DNA of 64,000 nucleotides from the NCBI GenBank assembly GCA_028023455.1, contig JAQFVV010000017.1, positions 124,001-188,000 on the forward strand, in the 5' to 3' direction. The position numbers and the translations under genes were made by a program. This document shows, piece by piece, positions 1 to 11,866 of this stretch; position 1 is the first letter of the stretch, and every line of letters starts with the position of its first letter. A model generated the notes under the pieces. That model was not told the origin of the DNA. It did not search any database and saw only the letters and a list, made by a program, of their open reading frames with translations. This stretch comes from Epiperipatus broadwayi. Its lineage: Eukaryota; Onychophora; Udeonychophora; Euonychophora; Peripatidae.

Positions 1-384
1 TTATTCTAATTTTTCTGTCTTAGATTCTTGCATGATTCTTACACTGACATTCATTCATTCCTATGCTTATATAATAATGTTATATGGACCCACAATGTCA
101 AAAATGATGGCTAAAGAAATAAAATATTTGCATAAGCAGGCAATAGCCTTCTAATTTGCTTTAATATCACTTAATATGGAACAAAAAGAGTGCTTTGATG
201 TTTTTAAATGAAAGATGCTAATAAATTAATTTTAAAGTTGATCAAAGAAACAACGCTGGCTTTTATCATTTATAATCAAAATTCTGCAAAAGAAAAAAAC
301 AAAACGTATAACAGATGTATAATTTGTTTAAGTGTGATATCACATGATTTTTCATGAACTGTGTATCTAAATTTATTTATCAAT
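1..384. other. AT-rich DNA, nothing recognised
   Basis: No open frame, RNA gene or named repeat is seen. The stretch runs up to the left inverted arm of the Penelope-like element. Confidence 0.5.
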
Positions 385-564
385 ATTGCTTTCTTAATTT
401 TCCTCTTTTTATGATTTCTTTCTTCCATTAATATTTTTGTATCATTTATGTTACTATTAAATAACTAAAGGTGTGGTTTATATATGTAATAAGATCAGAT
501 ATTTTATGGTAATATCTCCACACTAAAACTCAATATATTTATATTATTCTATTTATTTCTATAC

Positions 565-604
565 TTAGCGCTTTCGAAGGAACGATGACTTCATTTTCAA
601 AGCT
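565..604 (-). other. Hammerhead-like stem motif in Penelope left arm
   Basis: Read on the minus strand: CTTTGAAAAT, then a 4-bp stem GAAG/CTTC, then GAAA and the palindrome AGCGCT. The inverted partner lies at 1308-1342 on the plus strand, where the stem persists with one G-T wobble. The 5' core departs from the canonical CTGANGA, so this is a variant or decayed hammerhead at best. Confidence 0.35.
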
Positions 605-801
605 ATAGATAGATAGACAGTTCTAATCACGATGTTCAATTTATATTATTTAAACCAACAGATGCAAATTATTCAAATCAGGTCTGCCATTTCTTTGAGA
701 TTGCATAAAACATGTTTTTATTTAACAAGTTTGCATCTAAATGAATGAAATAGGCCTCCTTAATTTTCTTCTTATCTCATGTCGCTCACTGGACATCACT
801 T

Positions 802-1233
802 GTGGATTGTCCAGTATACAAAGACTTTAGTACATGTTACAGATCCCCTCTTAATTTCAATAGATGTATCAATAATACCAAAGATAAACTACCTCCAATA
901 AATACCCAGCAGGCCATGTATAAAATAATTTGCCCAGAAAACAATTGTCATGCTGCATATTATGGGGAGACTAAAGCTTCTGTTCATATGAGGTTGCTAT
1001 AACATAAATATGTGTACAATAAAGCGCTCACAGATCCTTCCCACTTTTCCATTTTTGCACAGCATAAAACCACTACATACCACTCATGTATACCGGACAA
1101 TCCACAAGTGATGTGCAGTGAGCAACATGAGATAAGAAGAAAAATTAAGGAGGCCTATTTCATTAATTTAGATGCAAACTCATTAAATAAAAGAGACATG
1201 TTTTATACAATCTCAAAAAAATGGCAGACCTGA
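802..1233 (+). pseudogene. Penelope-like element C-terminus: linker and GIY-YIG endonuclease domain
   Basis: One reading frame runs through 802-1233 and is broken only by an in-frame TAA at 1000-1002, where a Gln or Glu codon would be expected. The first part (66 codons) has a linker with a basic, RSP-containing stretch and then the domain core: MYKIICPENNC at residues 39-49 and AYYGET at 52-57, matching the GIY-YIG pattern. After the stop the frame continues with HKYV and ends in an EQHEIRRKIKEAYFI block, the usual last part of the Penelope GIY-YIG domain. In intact elements this domain is fused behind a reverse transcriptase and nicks the target DNA. Here the reverse transcriptase is missing and the frame is interrupted, so it is a dead fragment. 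The family assignment comes from motif order, not a search. Confidence 0.78.
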
Positions 1234-1544
1234 TTTGAATAATTTGCATCTGTTGGTTTAAGTAAATAAATTGAACATCGTGATTAGAACTGTCTATCTA
1301 TCTATAGCTTTGAAAATGAAGGCATTGTTCTTTCGAAAGTGCTAAGTATAGAAATAAATAGAATAATATAAATATATTGAGTTTTAGTGTGGAGATATTA
1401 CTGTAAAATATCTGATCTTATTACATATATCATTTATGTTAAAAGTAAATTTATAATTACAAGATTTTTTATGATATAAAAATATCAATGGAAGAAAGAA
1501 ATTATAAGATGAAAATTAAGGGAAATGTAACAACCAATCTTCTA

Positions 1545-1581
1545 GACATATGTTTCTGTCAATAAATAATGTTATCATCAG
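1545..1581 (-). other. Hammerhead-ribozyme-like core in composite repeat, unit 1
   Basis: On the minus strand CTGATGA (1581-1575) is followed by an 18-nt stem-loop region, GAAAC (1556-1552), a short palindrome ACATATGT and a GTC (1547-1545). This is the order of a type I hammerhead core with a minimal stem III. Stem II is poor in this copy. The inverted unit at 3292-3325 keeps CTGATGA, but its GAAAC has become AAAAC and its GTC has become GAC. Confidence 0.4.
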
Positions 1582-2256
1582 CCTCCAACTAGTTGAAATT
1601 TCACAAAGTAGAATAATATAATGGCTATTTAAACTTAATTACAATATTCAACTTGATATTACATTTGTAAACTTAAATTTAGCAGCAATTTAATTAAAAC
1701 CTTTTTTGTTTGACTTAATATTAATAGATAAGCCAGAGCTATTAATTAATTTCCATTTTGAATATCTTTAAACAACTATTTAGATAGATAAATAATTAAT
1801 AATGCCCTACAAAATATGTAATATTGTTAATAATATTAATTTTAACTTAAATCCACTGTGGAAACTTTTTCAAACTTTTAAATGGCAAAGTTCGATGTAA
1901 AAAATAACCAATCTCTAACTTAATAAATGTTTTTGTCAGTCTATCAGTAGCCAATACCATCATCAGTTGGAAATTAGCTGAAAGCCCATCAAATACAGCA
2001 TCACAATTTCTATTTAGTCTCAGTCACAATGTTTAATTTGATATTAAGCTTTCAATGTAAATTTAGTGTCAATTTAACTAAAACTTGTTTTTTATTGGTG
2101 ATTTGTCTAATGGTATTAAGCCAGTATAAAGGTTTAGGTAAATTCCCACTAATTTTATGTTTAAACTTTAAAATGAAGTAGAACACTGGAATTTAGATAG
2201 AATAGAAACAATAATACCAGTCATTGGCTCAAACATATTTCCAACAGAGATTCATT

Positions 2257-2976
2257 ATATTTCATCAAGATCACTAAATATGACATGATCACCATTCTTA
2301 TGCTTACCCATGCTGTTTACACAAAGTTTAAACTTTCCATACAGTATTGATACTTACTGCAAGCCAGAGTAATCAATGGTTGCAAAAAGGTTGGTGCATA
2401 AAATCTCTATCTAGTGCCTACTCATTCAATATTTCCAGACTAGTTTCTAGCTTGTAGCTTTCATCAGTGAGGAGCCTTAGATCTGAGAGCATTGCACCTA
2501 GATCTTAGGATCTAATACAACTCTCCAGCCATCACCGTTTACCTTATTAGCTAACTATAAAGGTTTGAGTCCAAAATGAAAACACATTTTCAATTCAAGC
2601 TCATTAGTTTGTTCAGTTACCATTCTTTTTGATGTTTTTGATTCTGAGTTTAGATCTATACAATTAGCATGCTAGTGATCTTGAATTGAAAACACGTTGT
2701 GCTTTCATTTTGGACTCAAAGCTTCACAGTTACCTAATAAAGTAAAACATAGCTGCTGGTTGGAATGCATTAGACCCTAAGATCAAGGGGTAATGCTCTC
2801 AGATCCAAGACTCCTCACTAATGAATACCACAAGCTAGAAACTAGTCTGAAAATATTGGATGAGTAGGCACCAGATAAAAATTTTATGCACAAACCTTCT
2901 TGCATTCATTGATTACTCTGGATTACACTGAGTGGTACTACTGTATGAAAGTTTAACCTCTGCATATTTCATCAAG
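2257..2976. mobile_element. Palindromic element, copy 1, with 13-bp TSD
   Basis: Two long arms (about 2284-2600 and 2690-2960) form an imperfect hairpin. Its landmarks recur elsewhere in the window: CATGATCACC at the end, AGAGTAATCAATGG, TTTCTAGCTTG, and the reverse complements of these. The direct repeat ATATTTCATCAAG flanks the element at 2257-2269 and 2964-2976, a 13-bp TSD. The right arm lacks its terminal 40 bp or so. Both arms carry a GAAACTAGTC block. The left-arm copy keeps CTGATGA; the right-arm copy has CTAATGA. Confidence 0.75.
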
Positions 2977-3350
2977 CATTGCTTCTTGAAAGATAGAAAA
3001 TATTAGAATAGATGATGTAAGTTAAAATTAATATAAATAATAATGTTGCATAATTATCTAGTACTTAATTAATAATTTACATATTTATCCATTTATTTGA
3101 AAGCAAGGTTGTTTAAAAATGAATATAATTACAATTTCTGCCTCAATTACTAATATTAAGCCAGTATAAAGTAGTTTTTAATTAAACTGTTGCTACATTT
3201 ATGTTTACAATTTATTTTCAAATTGATTCCTGTAATAAAGAGTGAAAAATACTGGCTGAATTTCCTTATTTGTCAATTTATTTCCAGGCTGCTGATGACA
3301 TCGCCTATTAATAAAAACATATGACTAACAGAGATTGGATGTTGGTTGTA

Positions 3351-4503
3351 GAATATTCTCATTCAAAATTTTATGAAAATATATGTAGAAAATTTAACTT
3401 AACCCTAACATTAATATTGTGTGTGTGTGTGTGTGAATGTAAAAAAACACTCTGAGAAGAATCTACATTAAGGAAATTGAAATGTAGAAATAAATAATAA
3501 ATAAAAATGAAAAATTTATTAGTTATTTTAATAATAGCATCAGTAAAAGTGCACCTTCACAAATAATATTAAATTAATAATACTGAAATAAAATTAAAAC
3601 CAAGATTTGAAACAAGTGAAAGAAACATAGAATGTCAATAATAAATTATTGACCAAACTTACTATTATTTGTTCCATTTACTCTCAATGATATTTTAATA
3701 AAATATATTTTTCTTATTCAGTTTTTTTATTTAAAAAAAGAAAAAATAATAATTATATACTAAGTTAAATAAAAAAGAACATAATATTTTTGTACCATTT
3801 AATGCATATATGTGTTTGATTCTTTTTTCAAAATTATGTGACAGTATGTAAGTAACAAACACACACGTTAGAGTGCAAAAATACATATTTACAAAATACT
3901 GATGTTATGAATCAAGAGTTTTAGTAGTGTCAACTGAACAGCTCTGAAATTTTGGTCTTTAATTACCCCCCCCCCCATTTTAATAGCTTATTGCCATGAA
4001 TTTGGTGTAATGCATCAAAAGGAGACCATTTAAAAAATTTATTGATGGGGGGATTTTATAGAGCATTTATGAAGTCTAGTTTTTTCTCCACAATATTGTT
4101 AATATACTGTAGTATATTTAATCAGTTTTACATTTTGTTAATTATAAGTTATATATAGAAATTAATTTATTTTATGTCACTGTATAGAATTACTATTTAT
4201 ATAAAAATAAGAAATCTTTCTTGTATGGTTTTATCCAGAACCAAAATTAGACTCTCGACGTTAAAGTCCATGGATTTCAATCAGATGTTCCAATATTTGA
4301 AATTCTTATCGCCAAACACTTAATAATAAAACGTTTTTTTTTTTCACTCTCTCTATTTTAAAACATACAAATTGCATATACTATATTTACTTAAAAGTAA
4401 ATAAATATTTAGAAAACTATATGTGTATATATATTACTAATAAACACTTTTAAAGCGAATTGTAAACATATCACAAACTGTTGAGAAAAATTTCTATACA
4501 ACT
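3351..4503. other. AT-rich DNA with GT and C runs
   Basis: No gene or named repeat is seen. There is a GT repeat at about 3418-3435 and an 11-base C run at 3966-3976. Confidence 0.5.
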
Positions 4504-4745
4504 TAACTCAAGCTCCCTTTAGCTATCCACGCCATCTTATATAACTGATTCACATGACCCCATATATACATCTCAACTGATGAATGCGATTCAGCACAAA
4601 ATATGAATGTTGGAGATCATTTATCTTTGTGACATGTATGTCGTCATTTGTATTGATTATATAAGATGGAATGGACAGCTGAAGGGATCTTGAAAGTCTG
4701 TGTTCAAATCCCCTCAAATTTCATCTAAAGTTAAGCATATATATT
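4504..4745 (+). repeat. Fold-back, tRNA-like SINE candidate
   Basis: About 35 bp near 4505-4545 is repeated in inverted form at about 4660-4695 (CATCTTATATAA against TATATAAGATGG). The right side carries GTTCAAATCCC at 4702-4712, which resembles a tRNA B box. A related fold-back sequence lies at 17150-17440. The tRNA origin is inferred from the B-box-like motif alone. Confidence 0.45.
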
Positions 4746-5762
4746 ACACTTGTATTCAAATATTTAAGTAAATACATACACACGGTGTAAAGAGCCAGGT
4801 TCTTTTGGAAAACATTCAAAGAGTTCTCAGATTAGTGATACATGTTTTCATTGTTTTGGCTGCATTACCTATTGATGGAGCCACCGTACACTGATAAATA
4901 TTGAAGTTATGGAAGAATAAATATGAAAAAAATTATTATACAGAAAGTGAATTATTGGTTTTTATGCTGGGTTTGGGAAAAAGATAAGGGGATTTAGATA
5001 TAAAGGTTATAGAGTTGACAAAGATTATGTTGTGGAAAGGGGATAGAGCAGATTATGGGAAAATTTAGAGTGGGGAATGGAAAATAAAGTGGCTAACAGG
5101 TTTATCTGGGCATAATTGCTGAGATATTCTTGACTTCGTTTAAGGAGAAGCCACAATACATCACATCACATCACATCATTGTTAAGAAAATATTAATCAA
5201 TGCGGTTGTTATGTTCTTAGACTGAAAATAATATCACTTTATCTAAAATTATAAAATATGTTTGGGGTGATATAAGGTATATACTTTAATATTTATGAAA
5301 ACATAAAAATAACACAACTTATTTGCAAAACAAACATGTTAGTAGATATGCACGATATGCACGTTAAGATTAAGGAAAGCAAAAAAAAAATGCAAATTTA
5401 TTTAAAAAAACAAATCTAATGATTTTTACATTTGAATATTTAATGCAAATTGATAATATAAAAAGTATTTTTAAATAAACAAATATTGCAATTACCGCAT
5501 CCTTTTTTTAATAAGAATGGCCATTTCCACTTTCAATAAATGAAAAGTTTAAAAGAAAAGGCAATAAATTCATGCTAACTGTAATGTTTCATGTCATAAA
5601 TGTCATTCAGTATCATAATAATATGGTCTTGATTCAAATCTTGCCAACAAGTTTTTGGGAGCATGTAATTTAAATGACAATCACTGTAAATACAATTTAT
5701 CCAAAACATTTCAAACCCTTTTTAGCAAAACACTTTATTTATACATATACACATGCACCTAT
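4746..5762. other. Unrecognised, locally less AT-rich segment
   Basis: Around 4790-5150 the sequence is richer in G than its surroundings and looks like an old repeat, but I cannot name it. A short CATCA tandem lies at about 5158-5178. No open frame of note. Confidence 0.4.
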
Positions 5763-5790
5763 GTTTCGACTGTCCTGCAGTCTTCTTCAG
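5763..5790 (-). other. Hammerhead-like stem motif
   Basis: On the minus strand CTGAAGAA is followed by a perfect 5-bp stem GACTG/CAGTC with a CAGGA loop and then GAAAC. This resembles the enzyme half of a hammerhead with one extra A before the stem, and the 3' ends of some Penelope-like elements. No other part of an element is recognised around it. Confidence 0.35.
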
Positions 5791-5799
5791 AGCCGATTT

Positions 5800-6519
5800 A
5801 TTAACAAAACTCTTTAATTGTATATATATATACAATCACTGTCATTAGTTGTGAGACAGTTTAATCTATTGATGCACCAAAAATAGTTGCATTTACAGTG
5901 CACTCACTAATTTAACTAAATATGAATTTGTTGCAATTTTGTCATGCATGTTAATCGCTTTTCCTGAATTGTGAAATTTTTTTGTCCTAATGGATAACAT
6001 TTACCTTGATCACACTTAAAAAACATATTTGCTTTCCAACATTTGATAAACATATTATTTTCATATTGTTTTGTTTTTTATGGACATATAATATCATTTT
6101 AAACACACTGATATTATTTTTATTCTAAAAAAACCTGATCGACTAGAATCTTCTTGTCAATTTTTACATGTGAATAGTGGCTTCACCAACTGATAATACT
6201 TACAAAAATGGCACGTGTTTTTGTCAGCTATTATAAGCTTCCATAAAAAGCTCTCTATGTAACAATCATTATGTAAATCTCAAAAATTATATACTTTTCA
6301 TATGTAATCATACAAAACTTGTACTGTTCAAGTTAATAGAGAAAGGTAAATATAATGCAATAAGACTTAAGAACACTAAGTGGGCTTTCAGTAGATTGCT
6401 GACAGAATCATAGTGATAAAACTAATTGCATCATTAAAAATATGTATATATAGTGATGAAGATTAAAATGCAAATAAAGTACCATATGTAAATTAGGTGT
6501 TTCATTTTTTTGTCAATGG
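5800..6519. other. AT-rich DNA, nothing recognised
   Basis: No coding frame, RNA gene or dispersed repeat noted. Confidence 0.5.
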
Positions 6520-6647
6520 GATGCAGGAATCTTTTTTTTCCATATGTCAAATGTGTTGACCAGGTAATGAACCTGGTCCAGCTGCTTGGAAGGCAGCTAT
6601 GCTAACCCCTAGCCCATCAACACTTCGCTGTGATGCAGGAATCTTTT
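6520..6647 (-). mobile_element. tRNA-Gly(UCC)-derived mini retroposon with 16-bp TSD
   Basis: The direct repeat GATGCAGGAATCTTTT at 6520-6535 and 6632-6647 brackets a minus-strand insertion. The insert has a complete tRNA-like cloverleaf at 6553-6623 (71 nt), a tail of about a dozen bases and a run of eight A's. The whole insert is only about 96 bp. TSD, A-tail and tRNA head identify an L1-type or RTE-type retroposed sequence and not a resident tRNA gene. Confidence 0.8.
6553..6623 (-). tRNA. tRNA-Gly(UCC)-like sequence (retroposed, probably not functional)
   Basis: The acceptor stem pairs perfectly over 7 bp (GTGTTGA with TCAACAC). The anticodon arm is GCTGC-CTTCCAA-GCAGC, giving anticodon UCC, and the T arm is CCAGG-TTCATTA-CCTGG. 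The 71-nt length and overall layout match animal glycine tRNA. The T loop has TTCATTA where TTCGANT is expected, which weakens the B box. With the A-tail and TSD around it, it is most likely a SINE head or retropseudogene. Confidence 0.6.
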
Positions 6648-8588
6648 CTATTAAAGGAATGAGGATTCCTTGCAATTACCCACACTTTTTTATATATTTT
6701 TCCTGTCATACCTCTCTGTGCATATGGTTTAACATTAGAGGGGGGGAGATATGTACTGTAACCTACTTATGATCAAAAATATTGATTTATATTTAGGATT
6801 TGACTTTGTGTTATTATATAAATATGTGTGCTGGTGGACTTTCATTAATCTATTAATGTAAGATTTTGCATAATATACTGAGATACAAGCCAAGTTAGGA
6901 CATGAATGCTTATATGCAATCTGAAGGAGGGCATGTTTAAATTAAATTCTGTTCTTAGTGTTGTTTAAAGGATTGCTGAGAGAGGGAGATAATCTCAATT
7001 CCATTCTGAAAGTGTCCATGCAGATTATTCAAAGACTCACTGCCATATGATGGATGTGTGAGGCTTATGCTGACAAATGATTACTGTGTCCAACTGCCAT
7101 GATCTGATATTTGAATCTAGATAAAACTGACAAACTATTTCTGATTTTATACTATCATAAATTTTTTCTATAAAATAATTAATCCAGACAGTGAATTAGC
7201 TACTGCTCTGTAAATGGATTTTCTGATTCAGTTAACTCAAGATCCCATTATGTAAAGAAGTATTGAGAATATTGTAAAATACAAATATGAATTTACAATT
7301 AAATGATCTTCCCGCCAATGAAGAAAGCATGATATCCCCATATTATCATTACAATTTTGTGTTTTGTTGGAATAAAGATAAGAAAAGAAGCCTTAATTCT
7401 ATCAGAATTAGATCCAGTTGTCATTGGCAGCATTAAAGACTTCTTCTTAATAAATTGGGTGCATAAAATTTATATCTAGCTTTCAATCTGTAAATTATGC
7501 TCTAGCAGGTTGCCTGCAATACTAGAACCCCATAAAACAATTTGGTTCCCACAAGATACCATACTCTGATCTGACTATCTTTCAAATGGATTTCCATCAT
7601 GTATTTGACATTTAGTATTTTGTTTCAAAACTTCTTCCTGAATTTTAAACATATAAATTGGCATTAGGTAATGCTACAATTAAATAAGTCAACAGCTACT
7701 CTGTATTGATTAAGATTTTTATGAGCATATCTTCATTTTCAAAGTTAAAGAGGGATTGCCCAGAAACAAGCATATTCATCTCCACCTTTTACTGATTATT
7801 TACCTTTCTTATCAGACTCAACTTATAAATTATTTATTCAATGTGTTTGCTTCATCTTCTGGAATAAGCATTATGTAATAGTTTTTATATACTACTATTA
7901 ATAATTCAAAAATAAATCAATAGCTTATATTATTTTGAACATCAATTCTCAATCATAATAGGTCTCCCATCCCTGTTGACAAACCTTCCAGAGAATACAC
8001 TTTTACTCTTCTCTGATATTCTTTTCAATTTTTTTAGTATTCCCATAAGAACCACCATCATAAAAATAAACTTATCACTTTTTTGTATCAAAATAGATCA
8101 AATTATTTCAGATTAAATTTTCTCAACCTATATTCAGAATAATATGGCAAACATTAATATCATAAACAGTATCATCAAGATCCTTACAAATTGACTAGTT
8201 ATCAAAATAAATAAGGCATCAGTAAGTCTTTTCCAATCAGCATTGCCAAAATTTTGTTCTTAAGAACCCATAATTTCCAGTATATTATATTACCGCTATG
8301 AATATGAGGCAAATGGCCTCAAAAGCGCCCAGTGTATGATAACTTATGGAATCTTTATAGCTTCTTGTTCAAGTGTTTCATACACTTTTAATTTGTATAG
8401 TATATTATAGTGTTTTAAGTTTAATATCCATAAAACATGTACAATTTATAACTCTACAAACTTTTAATAAGATCACAAAACTATACTTTTGCCAATATAT
8501 ATGATTTTCTGTCAAACTCCAGTTGATCGTAATTCTTTTTTTTAATGTCTTAATAACAAATTTATATTCATACATTTTCCAACTATAT
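6648..8588. other. AT-rich DNA, nothing recognised
   Basis: Nearly 2 kb with no recognisable gene. A phrase near 7460-7480 (GTGCATAAAATT) resembles part of the palindromic family but is too short to call. Confidence 0.5.
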
Positions 8589-8687
8589 CTTTTTTAAAAC
8601 GTCCATTGAGTTTAAACATACATTGTAGATTATAAACTTTTTTTAAACATCCATTGAGTTTAAACATACATTGTAGGTTATAAACTA
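8589..8687. repeat. Tandem duplication, 48-bp period
   Basis: CCATTGAGTTTAAACATACA occurs at 8603 and again at 8651 with near-identical flanks. A short minus-strand open frame over this region owes its repeated peptide to this duplication and is not a gene. Confidence 0.8.
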
Positions 8688-8974
8688 AGTAATAGAATGG
8701 AACTATAATGTCCACTATATTTTGTTCTGAGCCCTCTTTGTATAAATTGTACATTGTGTTTTGTTGATTGGCTTTGATCACAATACATATTGTTTATTGT
8801 ACTACACATATACAGCATTGTACATCATGTGTGCATATTATAAACAAAATTAAAAAAAATAGTTATTAATTATATAGTCAGAGAGCATATTTATATATGT
8901 ATATTTACTATGTGTGTTCACTGATTCATATTCATCAAAAAGTAAAAATAATAATAATAATCATCCTCATCAAA

Positions 8975-10794
8975 GGTTTCTACAAGTTCAATCCATTTTC
9001 TCTAATCTATAGTTTTTTTCTCATCACTCTTGCATGAATTTTTTATTTCATCCATCTATCTCACATGTGGTCTTTTTCTGGGTCGTTTACAATCTCTTGG
9101 AACACAGTTTAAGATTTTAATTGTCCATCTGTTATTACCTCTTCTAGCAATAAGTCCAGCCCAACTGCAATCTTTTAATTCTTTCAATATGATGTCAGTA
9201 ACACCTATTTGTTCTCTTACACATGTATTACTTTTTTGATCTCTTCTGGTTATTCCTAACATTTATCTCTCCATATTTCTTTGAATGATCTGAATCTCTG
9301 CATTGCTCTGCTATTAAGTTGGCCAAGGTTCAGATCCATAAGTAAGAACTGGTAAACAGCATTCCTTTTCAAACACATGACATTTTTCCTTTTAATATTA
9401 AATTATTTCTATCAAATTTATTTCAACCAAGTTTAATTCTATGATTAATTTTACTCATTATGTTTCCATCTGTATTAATATTCTGGTCAAGGTATTTGTA
9501 ACAGTTAACTTCTTCTAACTTATCATAATCAATCTTTATTTTTATATTTTGAGAAAATCCTTTAAACATTACTTTAGTCTTTTTAACATTTACCTTTAGT
9601 CCCACTTTTTTACTTTCATCTGATAACTCTTGCAACATTTCCTGAAGCTCTGAAGGATTATTTGCAAAAACAACTACATCATTTGCAAATCTAAATCATT
9701 TAAATCTCCATTTACTTTTACTTCTTTAGTTTCCCACTTTAATCCACAAAATACTTCTTGCAGCACTGCTGTAAAAAGATTTGGAAATATGGAGTCACCC
9801 TGTCTTACTTACTTCTTAATGTTAACCTACCTAGTATCATTATGTAATCTAATTGATGCTGCTGCATTTTTATAAATATTCTTTCATCCTGGATCTATAC
9901 CTTGATGATCCAATGCTTTATTCACTGATGAAATGCTTATAGAATCAAATGCCTTTTCATAATCTACAAATCCAAAACATAATGACAATTCATATTCATT
10001 GGTCCTTTCAATAATTTATATGAATACTTGAATTTGATATACTGTACAAAAATCACTTTTAAATCCAGCTTGTTCTTTGGGTTGATTGAAATCCAATGTT
10101 CTCTATAGACAAGTTGTAGTTATCTTAATAAAAAATCTTTATAAAACTGATAATAGATTGATAGGTCTGTAATTTTCAATATCTTCTTCCTCACCTTTTT
10201 TAAATATTAATATTAATACTGCATTTTTCCAATCATCTGGTACATCTTTATCATTTAGACATTTGTTATATAACTTTACCAAAAAAAATTATATTTCTTT
10301 ATATGTTTCTTTTAATATATCAATTATAATTCCATCGCTAACCGAAGCTTCTCTCTTCTTCATAAATTTAATTGCATGTCTCACTTCTTTATTTAAAATT
10401 CTGGGCAATTTGGAAGATATAATAGGTATAGGAGGTCCATGTTTTTATTACTATATAATTCTTGATAAAACTTTTACCCATTTCATGATGTCATCTCTCT
10501 TTTTAGTAATATTTCTATCTTTTTTTCTTATGCAGATATAAATTTCCTACCGATACCAAAATGTTGTTTAACACTCTTGAGACTTTTATTCACTTCTACA
10601 GCTTTCCTTGCTAGCTCACAGTTATACATTTTTATATCATCTTCAATTCTTTTCCACACCATTTCACAAAATTCAAGGTATTTAATCCTTTTTAAAGCAT
10701 CATTTTTGTATATCATCATATTCCTTCTTTTCTTCATAAATTCTCTAGTCTTAGTAAAAAAAAATTTGGTCAATTGCTGCTTTTTTTCTACCAA
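8975..10794 (-). pseudogene. RTE reverse transcriptase remnant (copy 2)
   Basis: Three readable pieces align with the better copy. 10528-10794 carries the N-terminal block with TREFMKKRRN. 9423-9638 carries LQELSDESKKVGLKVNVKK and NCYKYLDQNINTDGN. 9056-9262 carries the C-terminal block MLGITRRD, SWAGLIARR and VPRDCKRPRKRPHVR. The catalytic region near 9690-9705 has lost a base, and the codon that should be the first Asp of the FADD motif reads AAT. Stops between the pieces rule out a product. Confidence 0.8.
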
Positions 10795-11866
10795 CTATCT
10801 TTGTTGCAGTTTTTAAAAGTCTATTCAGATATTTTCTTATTAATTTCATTCAAATCTGAATCATGTTCAAAATCTACTAATACTTGAAACCAATTTGTAA
10901 GTTCTAATTTGAATTCATTAGACTGTTTCTGAAGATTAGGAATATAAATTCTAAATATTGTTTTTCTTAACAATTTTTGTCTCTCTAGTTTGCATTACCA
11001 TGTATATTACATCTTACTAATCAATGATGACTTCCTGTGTTGAACTTAGCAAGGACATTACAATCTTGAAATATATTTTTTCTGTTAGTCAAAATATAAT
11101 CCAATTCTGCTGTACCTTCATTTAGATACTTCCATGTCCATTTCCATGTAACATTTGTCTAAAAAAAAACCATTCATATTATATAGTTTTTTTTTCTGCA
11201 AACTTCACAAAAGTCTATGTCCTTTCTCATTTCTATTAGCATAACCAAATTATCCTAGAGTACTTTCATCCTTCATTTGTTTACCAATTCTAGCATTAAA
11301 GTTTTTTATAACAATTTGAAAATGTTGTTTATTCTGATCAAAAATATTTCATAAATCCATATAAAAATCTTCTACTACTTCATCACTATGAGAACTTGTT
11401 GGGCACAAATGTGAAATATCTGCATTTGGTATGTGCTATTAAGTTGAATAATTAATTTTGCCACTTTGTCTGATACACCATCAATCTCCACAATGTTGCT
11501 CTTCCACTTTTTATTTATAATGAATCCTACTCCATTTGTACTTCCAATATTTGTGTCTTTGTAGTAATGTGCATGTCCATTTTATAAATCAATTGTCTTT
11601 TAACCTTTTCTTCTAACTTCACAAAGTTCAATAATGTCCTTTTTACTATGAGACCCTTCTTCATCCAATTCTTGAAATCTTCCTTCACTCAAAAGTGGTC
11701 TGCAGTTGTAAATATCTAAATAAAAAGTCATCATCAAATGGAAGCCTGGGCCCACTATCAGGGGGTTTGTAGCACTCTCCACCTTTGGCCACCAACTTTT
11801 GCCTTGGCTGGTAACTTTACAGCCTCCTGTAAATAAGGACCATAATTTATTTTTGTCAGTCATCAT
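10795..11866 (-). pseudogene. RTE APE-type endonuclease remnant (copy 2)
   Basis: The first 88 codons (11866-11600) parallel the intact endonuclease of the other copy, including the IYNCR and CEVRRK blocks that hold active-site residues. Later blocks remain visible in other frames as weak matches to the GDFNARIG and LDYILTNRK regions. Frameshifts and stops separate them. This domain nicks target DNA to prime reverse transcription in active RTE elements. Confidence 0.75.

Larger units (their letters stand above)
385..1528 (+). mobile_element. Penelope-like element remnant with long inverted arms
   Basis: The left arm (about 385-805) is an inverted, diverged copy of the right arm (about 1105-1528). 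A single-copy segment of roughly 300 bp lies between them. The right arm holds the C-terminus of a GIY-YIG reading frame and its 3' untranslated region, so the element reads on the plus strand and the left arm is an upstream inverted copy of its 3' end. 5' truncation with inverted or tandem partial copies is typical of Penelope-like elements. No reverse-transcriptase part is seen, so it is a truncated copy. Exact ends and a TSD were not resolved. Confidence 0.75.
1529..3350. repeat. Composite repeat: two direct units and one inverted unit
   Basis: Related units start at 1531 and 1907 (direct, about 376 bp apart) and a third runs inverted towards about 3350. Shared landmarks are AACCAATCT at the outer edge, a TGATGA or TCATCA block about 45 bp further in, and a later block reading ATTAAGCCAG or its complement. 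The layout (forward, forward, reverse) resembles Penelope-like insertions. A palindromic element is inserted inside at about 2270-2963. No protein-coding frame is visible in the units. Confidence 0.6.

Noticed and set aside
6553-6623. Functional tRNA-Gly gene
   Set aside because: It is bracketed by a 16-bp TSD, followed by a poly-A tail, and has an altered T loop.
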